Source: a bacterium
GTDB lineage: Bacteria > UBA8248
Reading direction: 5' to 3'
Length of the DNA: 32,029 bases
Assembly: GCA_027622355.1 (NCBI GenBank)
Contig: JAQBZT010000002.1
Span: 1 to 32,029 of the forward strand
The translations under genes were made by a program, and so were the position numbers. Shown here in pieces: positions 24,782-31,978 of this stretch; the first letter of the stretch is position 1, and the number at the start of each line of letters is the position of its first letter. A model generated the notes under the pieces. It saw only the letters and a program-made list of their open reading frames with translations, made no database searches and was not told the DNA's origin.

Positions 24782-25399
24782 TCAGTACTTGCGGAGGACG
24801 CCGACCACGACGCCCTGAATCCGCAGGTCTTCTTGCTTCACCCGGATCGGCTCCATCGTCTCGTTGGCCGGTTGCAGCCGGATATGATCCGCCTCGCGGT
24901 AAAAGCGCTTCAGGGTGGCGGAATCGCCCCCCACAAGGGCGACGACGGTCTCTCCGTTCACGGCGGTGTCCCGCTGTTCGACGATGACGTAGTCGCCGTC
25001 CTGAATGTGGTCCTCGATCATGGACTGCCCCTTCACCTTAAGGACATAGAGATTGCTGTCCCCGGAAGACCAGGGAAGGGGGATGGTTTCGTTGTCCTCG
25101 ACCGCCTCAAGGGGCATGCCGGCCGCAATCATGCCGCGCAGGGGGAGTTCGGCGGACGGCAGGGCGGTCTGCGGTTCCACCGTGTCGGCGCCGGGGACGA
25201 TCTCGAGCGCGCGGCTGCGGTTCCAGCTTCTCTTGATGAGGCCCTTCTGGGCGAGATTCTGGAGATGTTTGTGAACGGTCGCCGGCGAGGTCAGTTGAAA
25301 GTACTGGCCGATCTCGGCGATGCTCGGCGCATAACCGTTCTTCAGGATGAACTGGCGGATGTATTCGTAGATTTCGCGTTGCCTTCGAGTCAGGAACAT
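24782..25399 (-). CDS. lexA: SOS-response repressor LexA
   Basis: A 205-residue LexA. It has an N-terminal winged helix (LTRRQREIYEYIRQFI, then PSIAEIGQYFQLTSPATVHKHLQNL), the self-cleavage Ala93-Gly94 in IAAGMP, and the catalytic dyad Ser126 (VKGQSM) and Lys164 (ATLKRFY). When RecA filaments form on damaged DNA, LexA cuts itself and the regulon is induced. Its start overlaps the end of rlmD by 10 bases, and dinB follows by 21 bases, so it is a three-gene unit. Its own operator was not found with confidence; the LexA operator type is not identified. Confidence 0.97.
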   Translation of the reverse strand: MFLTRRQREIYEYIRQFILKNGYAPSIAEIGQYFQLTSPATVHKHLQNLAQKGLIKRSWNRSRALEIVPGADTVEPQTALPSAELPLRGMIAAGMPLEAVEDNETIPLPWSSGDSNLYVLKVKGQSMIEDHIQDGDYVIVEQRDTAVNGETVVALVGGDSATLKRFYREADHIRLQPANETMEPIRVKQEDLRIQGVVVGVLRKY

Positions 25400-26814
25400 G
25401 GGGAATCCTCCGTACGTTCGCTGTGCGCTCCATCCTGCCGGGGATTTTCCCGAGTCCAGGAAGTGACGGTTTCGACGTGGGCGGTCTGGGGAAACATGGG
25501 AACGATGGCGGCCGAAGCAAGCCGGTAGCCCTCTTCCCAGAGTTCGCGCGCATCCCGGGCGAAAGTGGCCGGGTTGCAGGAAACATAGACAATCCGCCGG
25601 GGGGCGAGGTTCAGCACCAGCGGGATGGCCTCGAGCGCGCCCTTCCGGGGCGGATCGAGTAGAACGAGGTCGGGCGGGCCGCCCAGTTCACCGCAAATTT
25701 CCTCGGGCCGGGTTTTTTCGGCCGCGCCGCGGAGGAAGCGGACGTTCCCGCTCCCTGCGCGCTCGGCGTTGGCCAGGGCGTCCTGATGCGAGAAGGGGTT
25801 CTCCTCGACTCCGATCACCCGGCGGGCGTTCAGCGAGAGCGGGAGGGAGAAATTGCCCGCGCCGCAGAAAAGATCCGTGACCCTCCCCTCGCCTTCCGCG
25901 CCCGCGGCGGCGAGAACGGTATTCACCAGAACCTGGTTTCCTTCCCGGTTCGACTGGACGAAAGCCTCGGGAGAGACCTCCATGGCGAGGGTGGAGCGGC
26001 CTGCCCCGCCGGGGATGTCCAGCCGGTATGCCGCTCGCCATGCGGGAGGTTCTCCGGGCGCGCGTTCGCCGGCGAAGGCGCAGGGCCACCCGGCCTGGCG
26101 CGCGAAGGTCTCCCACGCGGCCCGCATCCGCTTCGGGATGGGGAGCGAGGTCCCCGGCCGGCTGTCGCGGCTTCCGGGCGGAAAAACGAGGAGGCCCACC
26201 CCCTCGCCGGGAACCGGCCCCAGCGCCGTCACTTCCACCGCCTCGGCCCGGCGGGCGTCTTGGCTCTCTTCCAGAAGTTGCCGAATCGCCGGAAGGGCGC
26301 CCGCGATGGCGGGCTCGACGAGAAGGCAGGTTTCGAGCGGAACGATGCGCCGGCTGCCGGGGGAGAAAAAGCCGATCTTCCCCCGATGGATGTGAAACTT
26401 CACCCGCAGCCGGTAGCCGAACTCGGGAATGCGATCTTCCATAATGGCCGCCGGGGCGCCCGGCGTGAACTTGCCGATGCGTTGAATGGCGTCATCGAAG
26501 ATGCGCCGCTTGGCCTGGTTCTGTCCGGCGTGATCCATCTGCTGGAGCGGGCATCCCCCGCAGTCGTGCCAGTGGAGGCAGGGGGGTTCCCGGCGCCATG
26601 GGCCCTCCTGCTGCACTTCCTCCAGCTCACCGAGAAGGAATTTTCCCTTGTCCTTGGAAATCCGGAAGCGGACGATATCGCCGGGAGCCGTGCGGGGAAT
26701 GAAGATGACCCGGCCCAGAAGGCGGGCGATGCCGGCTCCGCCCGCGGCGATGCTGGCGATTTCGGCGGTATGGGAGGTGCCCGCGAGGAGGGGTTCGGGT
26801 GCCAGGATTTTCAT
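25390..26814 (-). CDS. rlmD: 23S rRNA (uracil-C5)-methyltransferase, RlmD/RumA family
   Basis: A 474-residue SAM-dependent rRNA methyltransferase. A TRAM domain is at the N-terminus (IASIAAGGAGIARL, then VIFIPRTAPGDIVRFRI). The 4Fe-4S ligands are Cys79, Cys85, Cys88 and Cys163. The methylase domain has the SAM motif DLFCGAGNF (314-322), DPPRKG (387-392) and catalytic Cys413 in YVSCNP, ending with QTAHVETV. The specific uracil (U1939 or U747) cannot be separated by eye, so the gene name is a family call. ATG 26814 is preferred, with GGAG 5 bases ahead; an upstream in-frame ATG at 26859 would add 15 unlike residues. It overlaps lexA. Confidence 0.93.
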   Translation of the reverse strand: MKILAPEPLLAGTSHTAEIASIAAGGAGIARLLGRVIFIPRTAPGDIVRFRISKDKGKFLLGELEEVQQEGPWRREPPCLHWHDCGGCPLQQMDHAGQNQAKRRIFDDAIQRIGKFTPGAPAAIMEDRIPEFGYRLRVKFHIHRGKIGFFSPGSRRIVPLETCLLVEPAIAGALPAIRQLLEESQDARRAEAVEVTALGPVPGEGVGLLVFPPGSRDSRPGTSLPIPKRMRAAWETFARQAGWPCAFAGERAPGEPPAWRAAYRLDIPGGAGRSTLAMEVSPEAFVQSNREGNQVLVNTVLAAAGAEGEGRVTDLFCGAGNFSLPLSLNARRVIGVEENPFSHQDALANAERAGSGNVRFLRGAAEKTRPEEICGELGGPPDLVLLDPPRKGALEAIPLVLNLAPRRIVYVSCNPATFARDARELWEEGYRLASAAIVPMFPQTAHVETVTSWTRENPRQDGAHSERTEDSPCS

Positions 26815-26857
26815 TGAAACTCCAACCTTTTCGTTCAGGAACGAAAGAAAGTCATCC

Positions 26858-26890
26858 ATAATACAAACAAATATCGAATGTTGTTGTCAA
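26858..26890 (-). promoter_or_regulatory. Candidate promoter elements for rlmD-lexA-dinB
   Basis: On the minus strand a perfect TTGACA (top 26885-26890) is followed by TATTAT (top 26858-26863), but the spacer is 21 bases, longer than the ideal 17. An imperfect dyad ACAAACA / TGTTGTT lies between them and could be a repressor site. Only suggestive. Confidence 0.3.
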
Positions 26891-26904
26891 GCCAGTTTAA
26901 TTGG

Positions 26905-26930
26905 TTGAAATATAATGGATTATATTTCAA
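26905..26930. repeat. Perfect 12+12 bp AT-rich palindrome
   Basis: TTGAAATATAAT, a GG spacer, then ATTATATTTCAA: both arms are exact complements. It lies in the AT-rich intergenic stretch between the 441-residue lipoprotein stop and rlmD, just upstream of the rlmD TTGACA. It contains no GC stem and no T-tract, so an operator is likelier than a terminator. Confidence 0.85.
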
Positions 26931-26971
26931 TTTCGCTGCGATGGCGGGCGGGAGAGCCCCTTGCCCGCAGA

Positions 26972-28297
26972 TCAGAAGGAGAGCGCGTTGGGGGATGAGG
27001 CGTAAAGAATGTGGTCCTTTTTGTCTGGATGGATCGTGATGGTGGCGAATCGCCGGTATTGCCGCAGCTCGAGCGGGGCGATGACGAGGAGAAGATTTTG
27101 GGTGTTGGAAGGCTTGCCGCGGAGCAGGCTTTTGAGCCGGGCGTTGGTGAGCCGCTCTTTGTAGTAGCGAAACTCGAGCTGGTGGCGCCCCGGCGGGAGC
27201 TCTCCGCTCCACAGATAAATTCTGCCGGGGAGCGTTCGCCAGGTCCGCGTGTCCGCCCCCGTCTGGGTCATCCCGGAGAGTACGCTCGCGGTGCCGCCGA
27301 TGGCGTAGGCAGCCAGGGCGGCGATGGCCAGTGCCCCCCGGGTGTTTTGATCCCTGGACTGATTGGCGGCATTCGCCAGCGCGGTGCCTGTCGCGATGGA
27401 AGCCACCCCGATATCTCTCGTCGTATTCTTGAACTGAACCTTGCCCTTGAGGATGTGATCGAATGCCCGCCCGCCGCGCGTGGTGGCCTGGAAGCCCAGG
27501 TCATCCACCCAGGTGGCCGACCGGACGGGGACTTGGTTTCGGAAGACGACAACATGCTGAATTTGCGGGCGCGGAACGGCAAATTTGACGATATGATCTT
27601 CCTTGGAGTGGAGATATTTCACCGGCCCCCGGTTCGTTGTGGCCAGGATGAGCAGGTTTTCGTTCAACTTTGGAATTTTGAGATAATTCCGAAGCTTTTT
27701 CATCTGGATAAAATTCTCGCGGGCATTTTCCGGCGAGTCGATTTTTTGGGTGATGCGGCCTTCGAGATAGTCGAAGACGGCGAAATCGGAGCGATGCTGG
27801 GATTCCTCCGCAAAAGCGTCCTGAATCTGCCCGCTCCGGAAGGCGGCGCGCGCGTTGTCGAGTTCGCCGTCCCGGTAATAGAGGATGCCTCGGTAAAAGA
27901 ACACCATCGCCCGCTCGTAGGGATCTCCCTTGAAGTCCTTGATGTCTTCCTTGAACCAAAGGCTCCGGGCTCTGTTGGCGCTTTCGGTGTTGGCGAAAAT
28001 GGTGTTGATCTCGCGGATGGAGAGATCGAAATAGCGCTTGGCGATGGAATGGTCGCCCCGGCGCATGGCGGTCAGGGCGATGTTGTTCCAGTTGAGAACC
28101 TGGTTTCGCTTCCCTTCTTCCAGGAGTTCGCGGATCAGGCGGTGCAGATAGGGGGGATGTCCCTGGATGGCGGCCTGGTACTCGCTTTCGGGAACGGCGC
28201 GGCGCTCGGCGTAGGTGGCGCACCCGGCCGCGAGAAAGAGGGCGAGGGCGAGAACGGAGAAGTGCCCGATGTGCCGAATCATCATTTTCCGGTGCAT
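26972..28297 (-). CDS. Hypothetical lipoprotein with helical repeats
   Basis: A 441-residue protein with a lipoprotein signal, VLALALFLAAGC, and lipidated Cys26. The next 180 residues form helical, TPR-like repeats (LNWNNIALTAMRRGDHSIAKRYFDL, MVFFYRGILYYRDGELDNARAAF). The second half has a beta-rich part and a glycine/alanine-rich segment (ALAIAALAAYAIGGTASVL). Proteins of this layout resemble the uncharacterised COG3014 group. No catalytic motif was seen. Either of the first two Met codons could start translation; MHRK at 28297 is shown. Confidence 0.8.
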   Translation of the reverse strand: MHRKMMIRHIGHFSVLALALFLAAGCATYAERRAVPESEYQAAIQGHPPYLHRLIRELLEEGKRNQVLNWNNIALTAMRRGDHSIAKRYFDLSIREINTIFANTESANRARSLWFKEDIKDFKGDPYERAMVFFYRGILYYRDGELDNARAAFRSGQIQDAFAEESQHRSDFAVFDYLEGRITQKIDSPENARENFIQMKKLRNYLKIPKLNENLLILATTNRGPVKYLHSKEDHIVKFAVPRPQIQHVVVFRNQVPVRSATWVDDLGFQATTRGGRAFDHILKGKVQFKNTTRDIGVASIATGTALANAANQSRDQNTRGALAIAALAAYAIGGTASVLSGMTQTGADTRTWRTLPGRIYLWSGELPPGRHQLEFRYYKERLTNARLKSLLRGKPSNTQNLLLVIAPLELRQYRRFATITIHPDKKDHILYASSPNALSF

Positions 28298-28356
28298 GAA
28301 GCTGGCGACCTCGCGCTGAAAGGAACGCTTATCCGGCTCAAATCGAGCGCGCTTTT

Positions 28357-28384
28357 ATTATCGTATTTTATATCCGCCCGGCAA
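28357..28384 (-). promoter_or_regulatory. Candidate promoter of the 441-residue lipoprotein
   Basis: On the minus strand, TTGCCG (top 28379-28384) and GATAAT (top 28357-28362) are 16 bases apart, with 4/6 and 5/6 matches. The -35 box touches the target duplication of the MITE-like element, so the element may have altered the upstream promoter region. Confidence 0.45.
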
Positions 28385-28389
28385 AACTC

Positions 28390-28531
28390 GGTAGTGGGTC
28401 CGTCTGCTTGTTTTTCTTGTCATTCCGAGCGCCGGAGGCGCGAGGAATCTGCTTTTCCACAGCAGATTCCTCAGTCGCTGCGCTCCTTCGGAATGACACC
28501 ACGGGTCCATTGTGCGAACTGACCCACTACC
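28390..28531. mobile_element. MITE-like element with 11-bp perfect terminal inverted repeats
   Basis: GGTAGTGGGTC at 28390-28400 and its exact complement GACCCACTACC at 28521-28531 bound a 142-bp non-coding element. The inverted repeat continues imperfectly for about 7 further bases. Flanking 8-mers CAAAACTC (28382-28389) and CAAAATTC (28532-28539) differ at one base, consistent with an 8-bp target-site duplication. No transposase frame is inside. The long nested palindrome (28419-28497) is part of it. Confidence 0.6.
28419..28497. repeat. Nested palindrome inside the MITE-like element
   Basis: A 79-bp imperfect inverted repeat. Outer arms GTCATTCCGA and inner arms GAGGAATCTGCT match exactly, while the middle segments differ (GCGCCGGAGGCGC on one side, itself a short hairpin). 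From memory, similar GTCATTCC...GAGGAATCT palindromes are dispersed in many bacterial genomes, but this cannot be checked here. Confidence 0.7.
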
Positions 28532-28579
28532 CAAAATTCGCTTCTTTTTGTCTCTGGTACGGACGCAGCCATCGGCATG

Positions 28580-28609
28580 GATGCGTCCATACATATACTG
28601 GGACGCATC
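28580..28609. repeat. Perfect 9-bp inverted repeat in the 28298-28730 gap
   Basis: GATGCGTCC (28580-28588) and GGACGCATC (28601-28609) flank a 12-base loop. It lies in the 433-bp gap between the lipoprotein and the ATPase gene. That gap holds a candidate promoter, the MITE-like element and this dyad. The remaining part up to about 28720 shows no gene I can support; AT-rich sequence starts close to 28725. Confidence 0.6.
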
Positions 28610-28730
28610 ATGGTTCCCTCTTCGGGGCGCCGCCCACGGGAGAGAAAATCGCCTGCGCGGGCGCGGGAATCTACCCGCTATGGGGTGTCCAACAAAACCC
28701 TGGGGCGGAGGACAATTCTCAAACAATAAT

Positions 28731-30398
28731 TTATTTACTATTCGCTAGGAGGGTTTTAAGTCTGTCTTTTATATTTGAATAAACAGCGGTCAATCTTGCC
28801 TTTGCCTTGTCGGTTAAAAGGGCGGTGTGTGCAAGAGCATCTCTGATAGGCTTATATTCAGCGGCATCTCTTGCAAGGCTTGCCTTCTTTAGGTCTTTTT
28901 TGGCATCAACGAGATTTGCAAGGTCGTCCATGGCCAGGTAGCTTAATTTTGTATTGTTTTTTCTAATCTCAATACTTAGATTCCCTTTATTTTTATTTTC
29001 GTCTTCTTTTTTTTCCCATTCCTTATATTTACTTGTTGCTTCCTTCGATAATTCCACTTTTTCTTCTTGTATGAATCTTCTGATCAGATTCTCTGAAATG
29101 AAACATTCGGCATAAGATGAAAAATTGTATGTTGCATCATCCGCCAGGTCATCAACCCAGCCATCGATTTTTTTCCTATTTTTTGAATCTTTAGGAAGAC
29201 CGTATTCTGCTGAAACAGCATTATATAGTTCTCCGGCTTTTCTATCTTTTCTGGAGATACTCGTGTCTTCCGAATCCCCGTCTTCGCGGTGTTTTCTTCT
29301 CCAAGGATCCCAATCAGCAAGGATTTTACTTATGATTTTATCTCTTAAGTAGTTTAAGAACTCTTGGTATTTGGGGTCATCTGCAATTATACCTTCGCGG
29401 CTACTAGTAAATCGATCCATTTGTTTATCATCAAGCGCATTATAGTGAATTTGACCATACAGATAACTTTCGGCCACCCTGGCCGTTGGTATGTGCCTTA
29501 ATATATCCCTTTCTCTTAAACGGCCATTTACAAATAGATCCACGCTAACCTTTTCGCCTGTGCCAAAGATATTAAGATCTCTGGGCTTTTCCACGGAAGC
29601 AATGAACCCTTTTATTCCACCTTTTACAGATATTTTTTTGCTTTCCTTAAGAGTAAATTTCTTTTTGAGTCGTGCAATGTATGGATCTTCTATGTCATCA
29701 ATTTCCCATAAAAATTGAGTCTTTTCTGCGAGATCATCTAGACATTCATGGGTTATTTTTTCTTTGTTAATAAAAATTTTAAAATTATTGTCAATGAGAG
29801 AAAATCGAAAATATAAAGCCACAATTTTTTTCAAAAATTCCAAGCTGTTCCTTATCCCATCATGGATATTTTTAAAATGGATAATGGTGCCCTTGGTATG
29901 CTTGACTGTCAGGTCCCCGAAGGTTTCTAATTTCCATCTTCCCAAAAGGTATTCTTGTGGTGTTAGGTCTTCGTCTATGGCGTTATCTAATTCACCATTA
30001 TCGATTAATCCGCCAATGTAACTTTGCCCCTTCTTTTTTGATATTACAGTAATTTTTTCTGCACACGACAGAAGCGCCAGTTTCCCAATACCTTTTCTTC
30101 CAATATACGGTCTCCCACCTGGAGAGGTTTCACTAATCTTTCGTTTTGAATATCCAATTTTCAAGAATTTATTTTGAAATTCATCCGCCGTCATACCGTC
30201 ACCGGTGTCTTTGATAAGAAAGCTGTTTTTCGTTTTATTGATATGAATGTGTCCTTCAGTAGCATCAGCATCCCAAGCATTCGATATTGCTTCACCGAGA
30301 ACTGTAGTGAAACTTCTATATAGATTTCTACCCAAATGGTTGAGAACACTCAGCGATATTTCAAATGAGAAATCTTCCTTCTTTGCTTTTTGTGTCAT
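28731..30398 (-). CDS. MORC-like GHKL ATPase of a restriction-modification-associated type
   Basis: A 555-residue protein. The Bergerat ATP-binding fold is complete: LGEAISNAWDADAT (Glu36, Asn40, Asp43), IKDTGDGMT (Asp64, Gly66, Gly68) and GRKGIGKLALLS (100-111). The next region has VDLFVNGRLRERDILRHIP and fits the transducer (S5) domain of GHL ATPases. The C-terminal 200 residues are charged and helical (KEWEKKEDENKNKG, DLKKASLARDAAEYK), with no recognised nuclease motif. Prokaryotic MORC/MutL-like ATPases of this kind are reported beside DNA methyltransferases in restriction-modification loci. Its ATG overlaps the methyltransferase stop by 4 bases (ATGA). Codon and base composition are AT-rich, unlike neighbours, implying transfer. 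Confidence 0.85.
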   Translation of the reverse strand: MTQKAKKEDFSFEISLSVLNHLGRNLYRSFTTVLGEAISNAWDADATEGHIHINKTKNSFLIKDTGDGMTADEFQNKFLKIGYSKRKISETSPGGRPYIGRKGIGKLALLSCAEKITVISKKKGQSYIGGLIDNGELDNAIDEDLTPQEYLLGRWKLETFGDLTVKHTKGTIIHFKNIHDGIRNSLEFLKKIVALYFRFSLIDNNFKIFINKEKITHECLDDLAEKTQFLWEIDDIEDPYIARLKKKFTLKESKKISVKGGIKGFIASVEKPRDLNIFGTGEKVSVDLFVNGRLRERDILRHIPTARVAESYLYGQIHYNALDDKQMDRFTSSREGIIADDPKYQEFLNYLRDKIISKILADWDPWRRKHREDGDSEDTSISRKDRKAGELYNAVSAEYGLPKDSKNRKKIDGWVDDLADDATYNFSSYAECFISENLIRRFIQEEKVELSKEATSKYKEWEKKEDENKNKGNLSIEIRKNNTKLSYLAMDDLANLVDAKKDLKKASLARDAAEYKPIRDALAHTALLTDKAKARLTAVYSNIKDRLKTLLANSK

Positions 30399-31450
30399 GT
30401 GTTTTCTCTAATGTGGGCATTAATGCTTCTTCCAATTATCTTGCCCAATTGGACGGGCACGGCATTCCCAATGTGTCTTCCCAGCTTTTTAAAATTTATA
30501 TCGGAAATTCTTTCATAAAACTTATAAGATTTTGGGAATGTTTGTAACAATGCGCCTTCACGTAAAGAGATAGCTCTATTTTGCCTTGGGTGTCCAAAAC
30601 GGCCCGTTCCGAAGCTGTAAAATTGTGTTGTAATTGTTGGGGATGGTTCGTCCCAACGCATTCTGCCGTATACGGAACTATAAGTTGCACCTGTTTTTTT
30701 TTGGTGACAGTCCGTTCTAAGTTTTTTGTCCCAATCTTTCCAGGAGCCGCCAGCTTTTGATTGTTTTATTCTTTGCTTGTTTAAAGACGATAATTTATAA
30801 GTGCGATGGAGAGGGTCCTTGTCGCAGGGTTTCCCGTCTTGTATTCTCGGCAACTTTCCTATGATGTCTTTGACTGTTTTATAATTATCTGGTTTTTGAG
30901 TTGGATCTATTAAATTTATTTCTCCAAGTTTTGATGCAAGCAAAACTAAACGTCTTCGATTTTGTGGGATTCTGTAATCTGGGCAATGAACTATTTTCCA
31001 AGCGACGTGATATTTTAGCGTTTCCAATTCATTAACGAAGTCACGGAATACTTTGTGCTTAATAATTTGGGGAACATTCTCCATAGAAATTATAGTAGGA
31101 CGAACTCCTTTAATAATCCTTGTGAAGTGATACAAAAGCCCCCATTTCTCATTTTCTTTGCGACTCTTCATTTTTTGAGTGTGCTTTGAAAATGGCTGGC
31201 AGGGTGCACAAGCAACTAATACCTTGATGCTTTTTTCTGGAAATAACCGGTTAATACTACTGGCGGATACCTTTTGGATTTCTTTGTGTATAAAAACGGA
31301 TTCATTATTCTTCTCAAATGAATATTGGCATGAGATATCGTTGTCAATACCAGCCATAACAGGAATGCCTGACTTCACTAATCCGTGTGTGAGTCCGCCA
31401 ACACCACAAAATAGATCAACGGCTGAGATTTTCATATTCATTTTTTTCAT
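30395..31450 (-). CDS. DNA (cytosine-5-)-methyltransferase
   Basis: A 351-residue C5 methyltransferase with motifs in the standard order: I DLFCGVGG (12-19), IV with catalytic Cys84 in ACAPCQPFS, VI SMENVPQ (122-128), VIII IPQNRRRLVLLAS (161-173), a target-recognition stretch to about 290, and X GNAVP (328-332). It looks intact and active. The start ATG 31450 is supported by AAGGA 7 bases upstream. The target sequence is not readable. It is cotranscribed with the ATPase gene in an AT-rich island. In a defence role, methylation would mark self DNA. Confidence 0.95.
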   Translation of the reverse strand: MKKMNMKISAVDLFCGVGGLTHGLVKSGIPVMAGIDNDISCQYSFEKNNESVFIHKEIQKVSASSINRLFPEKSIKVLVACAPCQPFSKHTQKMKSRKENEKWGLLYHFTRIIKGVRPTIISMENVPQIIKHKVFRDFVNELETLKYHVAWKIVHCPDYRIPQNRRRLVLLASKLGEINLIDPTQKPDNYKTVKDIIGKLPRIQDGKPCDKDPLHRTYKLSSLNKQRIKQSKAGGSWKDWDKKLRTDCHQKKTGATYSSVYGRMRWDEPSPTITTQFYSFGTGRFGHPRQNRAISLREGALLQTFPKSYKFYERISDINFKKLGRHIGNAVPVQLGKIIGRSINAHIRENT

Positions 31451-31488
31451 ATACTGATCCTTGTTGTTACAGTTTAGTCAGATATGAT

Positions 31489-31516
31489 ATTGTAACCGAG
31501 AAACATGGGGCCGCAA
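31489..31516 (-). promoter_or_regulatory. Candidate promoter of the methyltransferase-ATPase operon
   Basis: On the minus strand, TTGCGG (top 31511-31516), a 16-base spacer and TACAAT (top 31489-31494, 5 of 6 to TATAAT) precede the methyltransferase start by about 38 bases. The -35 is weak. Confidence 0.35.
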
Positions 31517-31627
31517 CTTCTGTTTTTCAAATTCTGACCGAACAATCCTCCTCTTGGCTGTTTTTCACAGAAAGAGCCTTAAAGGCCGCGCAAAACACCC
31601 TCCAGACCTCATCGGTCGGCGGGACGC

Positions 31628-31978
31628 TCACTCCACGGGCGGATTGAAGATGGCGACCATGTGCACGTCTTCATCCGTGGTGCAGGTGTTTCTGTGCTGC
31701 GTGCCGCGGGGCATGAACACGAACTCGCCCGCCTTGTAGCGGAGCTCCCCGCCCTCGAGCTCGTAGCGTCCCTCGCCGCTGATGATGTACATCACTTCGT
31801 CCACTTCGTGGCTGTGCCAGTCGTGGCTCTTGCCCGGGCGGATATGGGATTTGTAGACCGTCACGCCCGTGCCGTCCCGCGCCTGGGTGAGGATGCCGCG
31901 GTGGCGGGCGCCGCCGGCGATCTCCTCCGATGGGATTTCGTCGGGGCGGATGATGCGGGCTTTGCTTTTAGGGCTCAT
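31628..31978 (-). CDS. Small cupin-domain protein
   Basis: A 116-residue single-cupin protein. Motif 1 is HDWHSHEVDEVMYIISGEGRY (His, His, Glu ligands) and motif 2 is FMPRGTQHRN (His). It is not close to the cupin pair at 5295-6127 outside the cupin core. GC content is chromosomal again. It reads towards the methyltransferase with 177 bases between them. ATG 31978 follows a purine run (GGGGGAGAAAGAAAAG). Ligand unknown. Confidence 0.85.
   Translation of the reverse strand: MSPKSKARIIRPDEIPSEEIAGGARHRGILTQARDGTGVTVYKSHIRPGKSHDWHSHEVDEVMYIISGEGRYELEGGELRYKAGEFVFMPRGTQHRNTCTTDEDVHMVAIFNPPVE

Noticed and set aside
26850..26900. A definite LexA box before rlmD
   Set aside because: No match to the known GTTC-, CGAAC- or CTG-type LexA operators; only a weak dyad is present.
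27011..28522. Plus-strand open frame of 503 codons opposite the lipoprotein
   Set aside because: The minus-strand protein has a lipobox signal and helical repeats; the antisense frame has none and crosses the MITE-like element.
28580..28609. Terminator for the ATPase operon
   Set aside because: The stem is perfect but is about 120 bases past the stop and is not followed by a T-run in the minus-strand direction.
28358..28726. Small open frames on both strands in the gap 28298-28730
   Set aside because: They cross the inverted repeats of the MITE-like element, lack ribosome-binding sites and resemble no protein.
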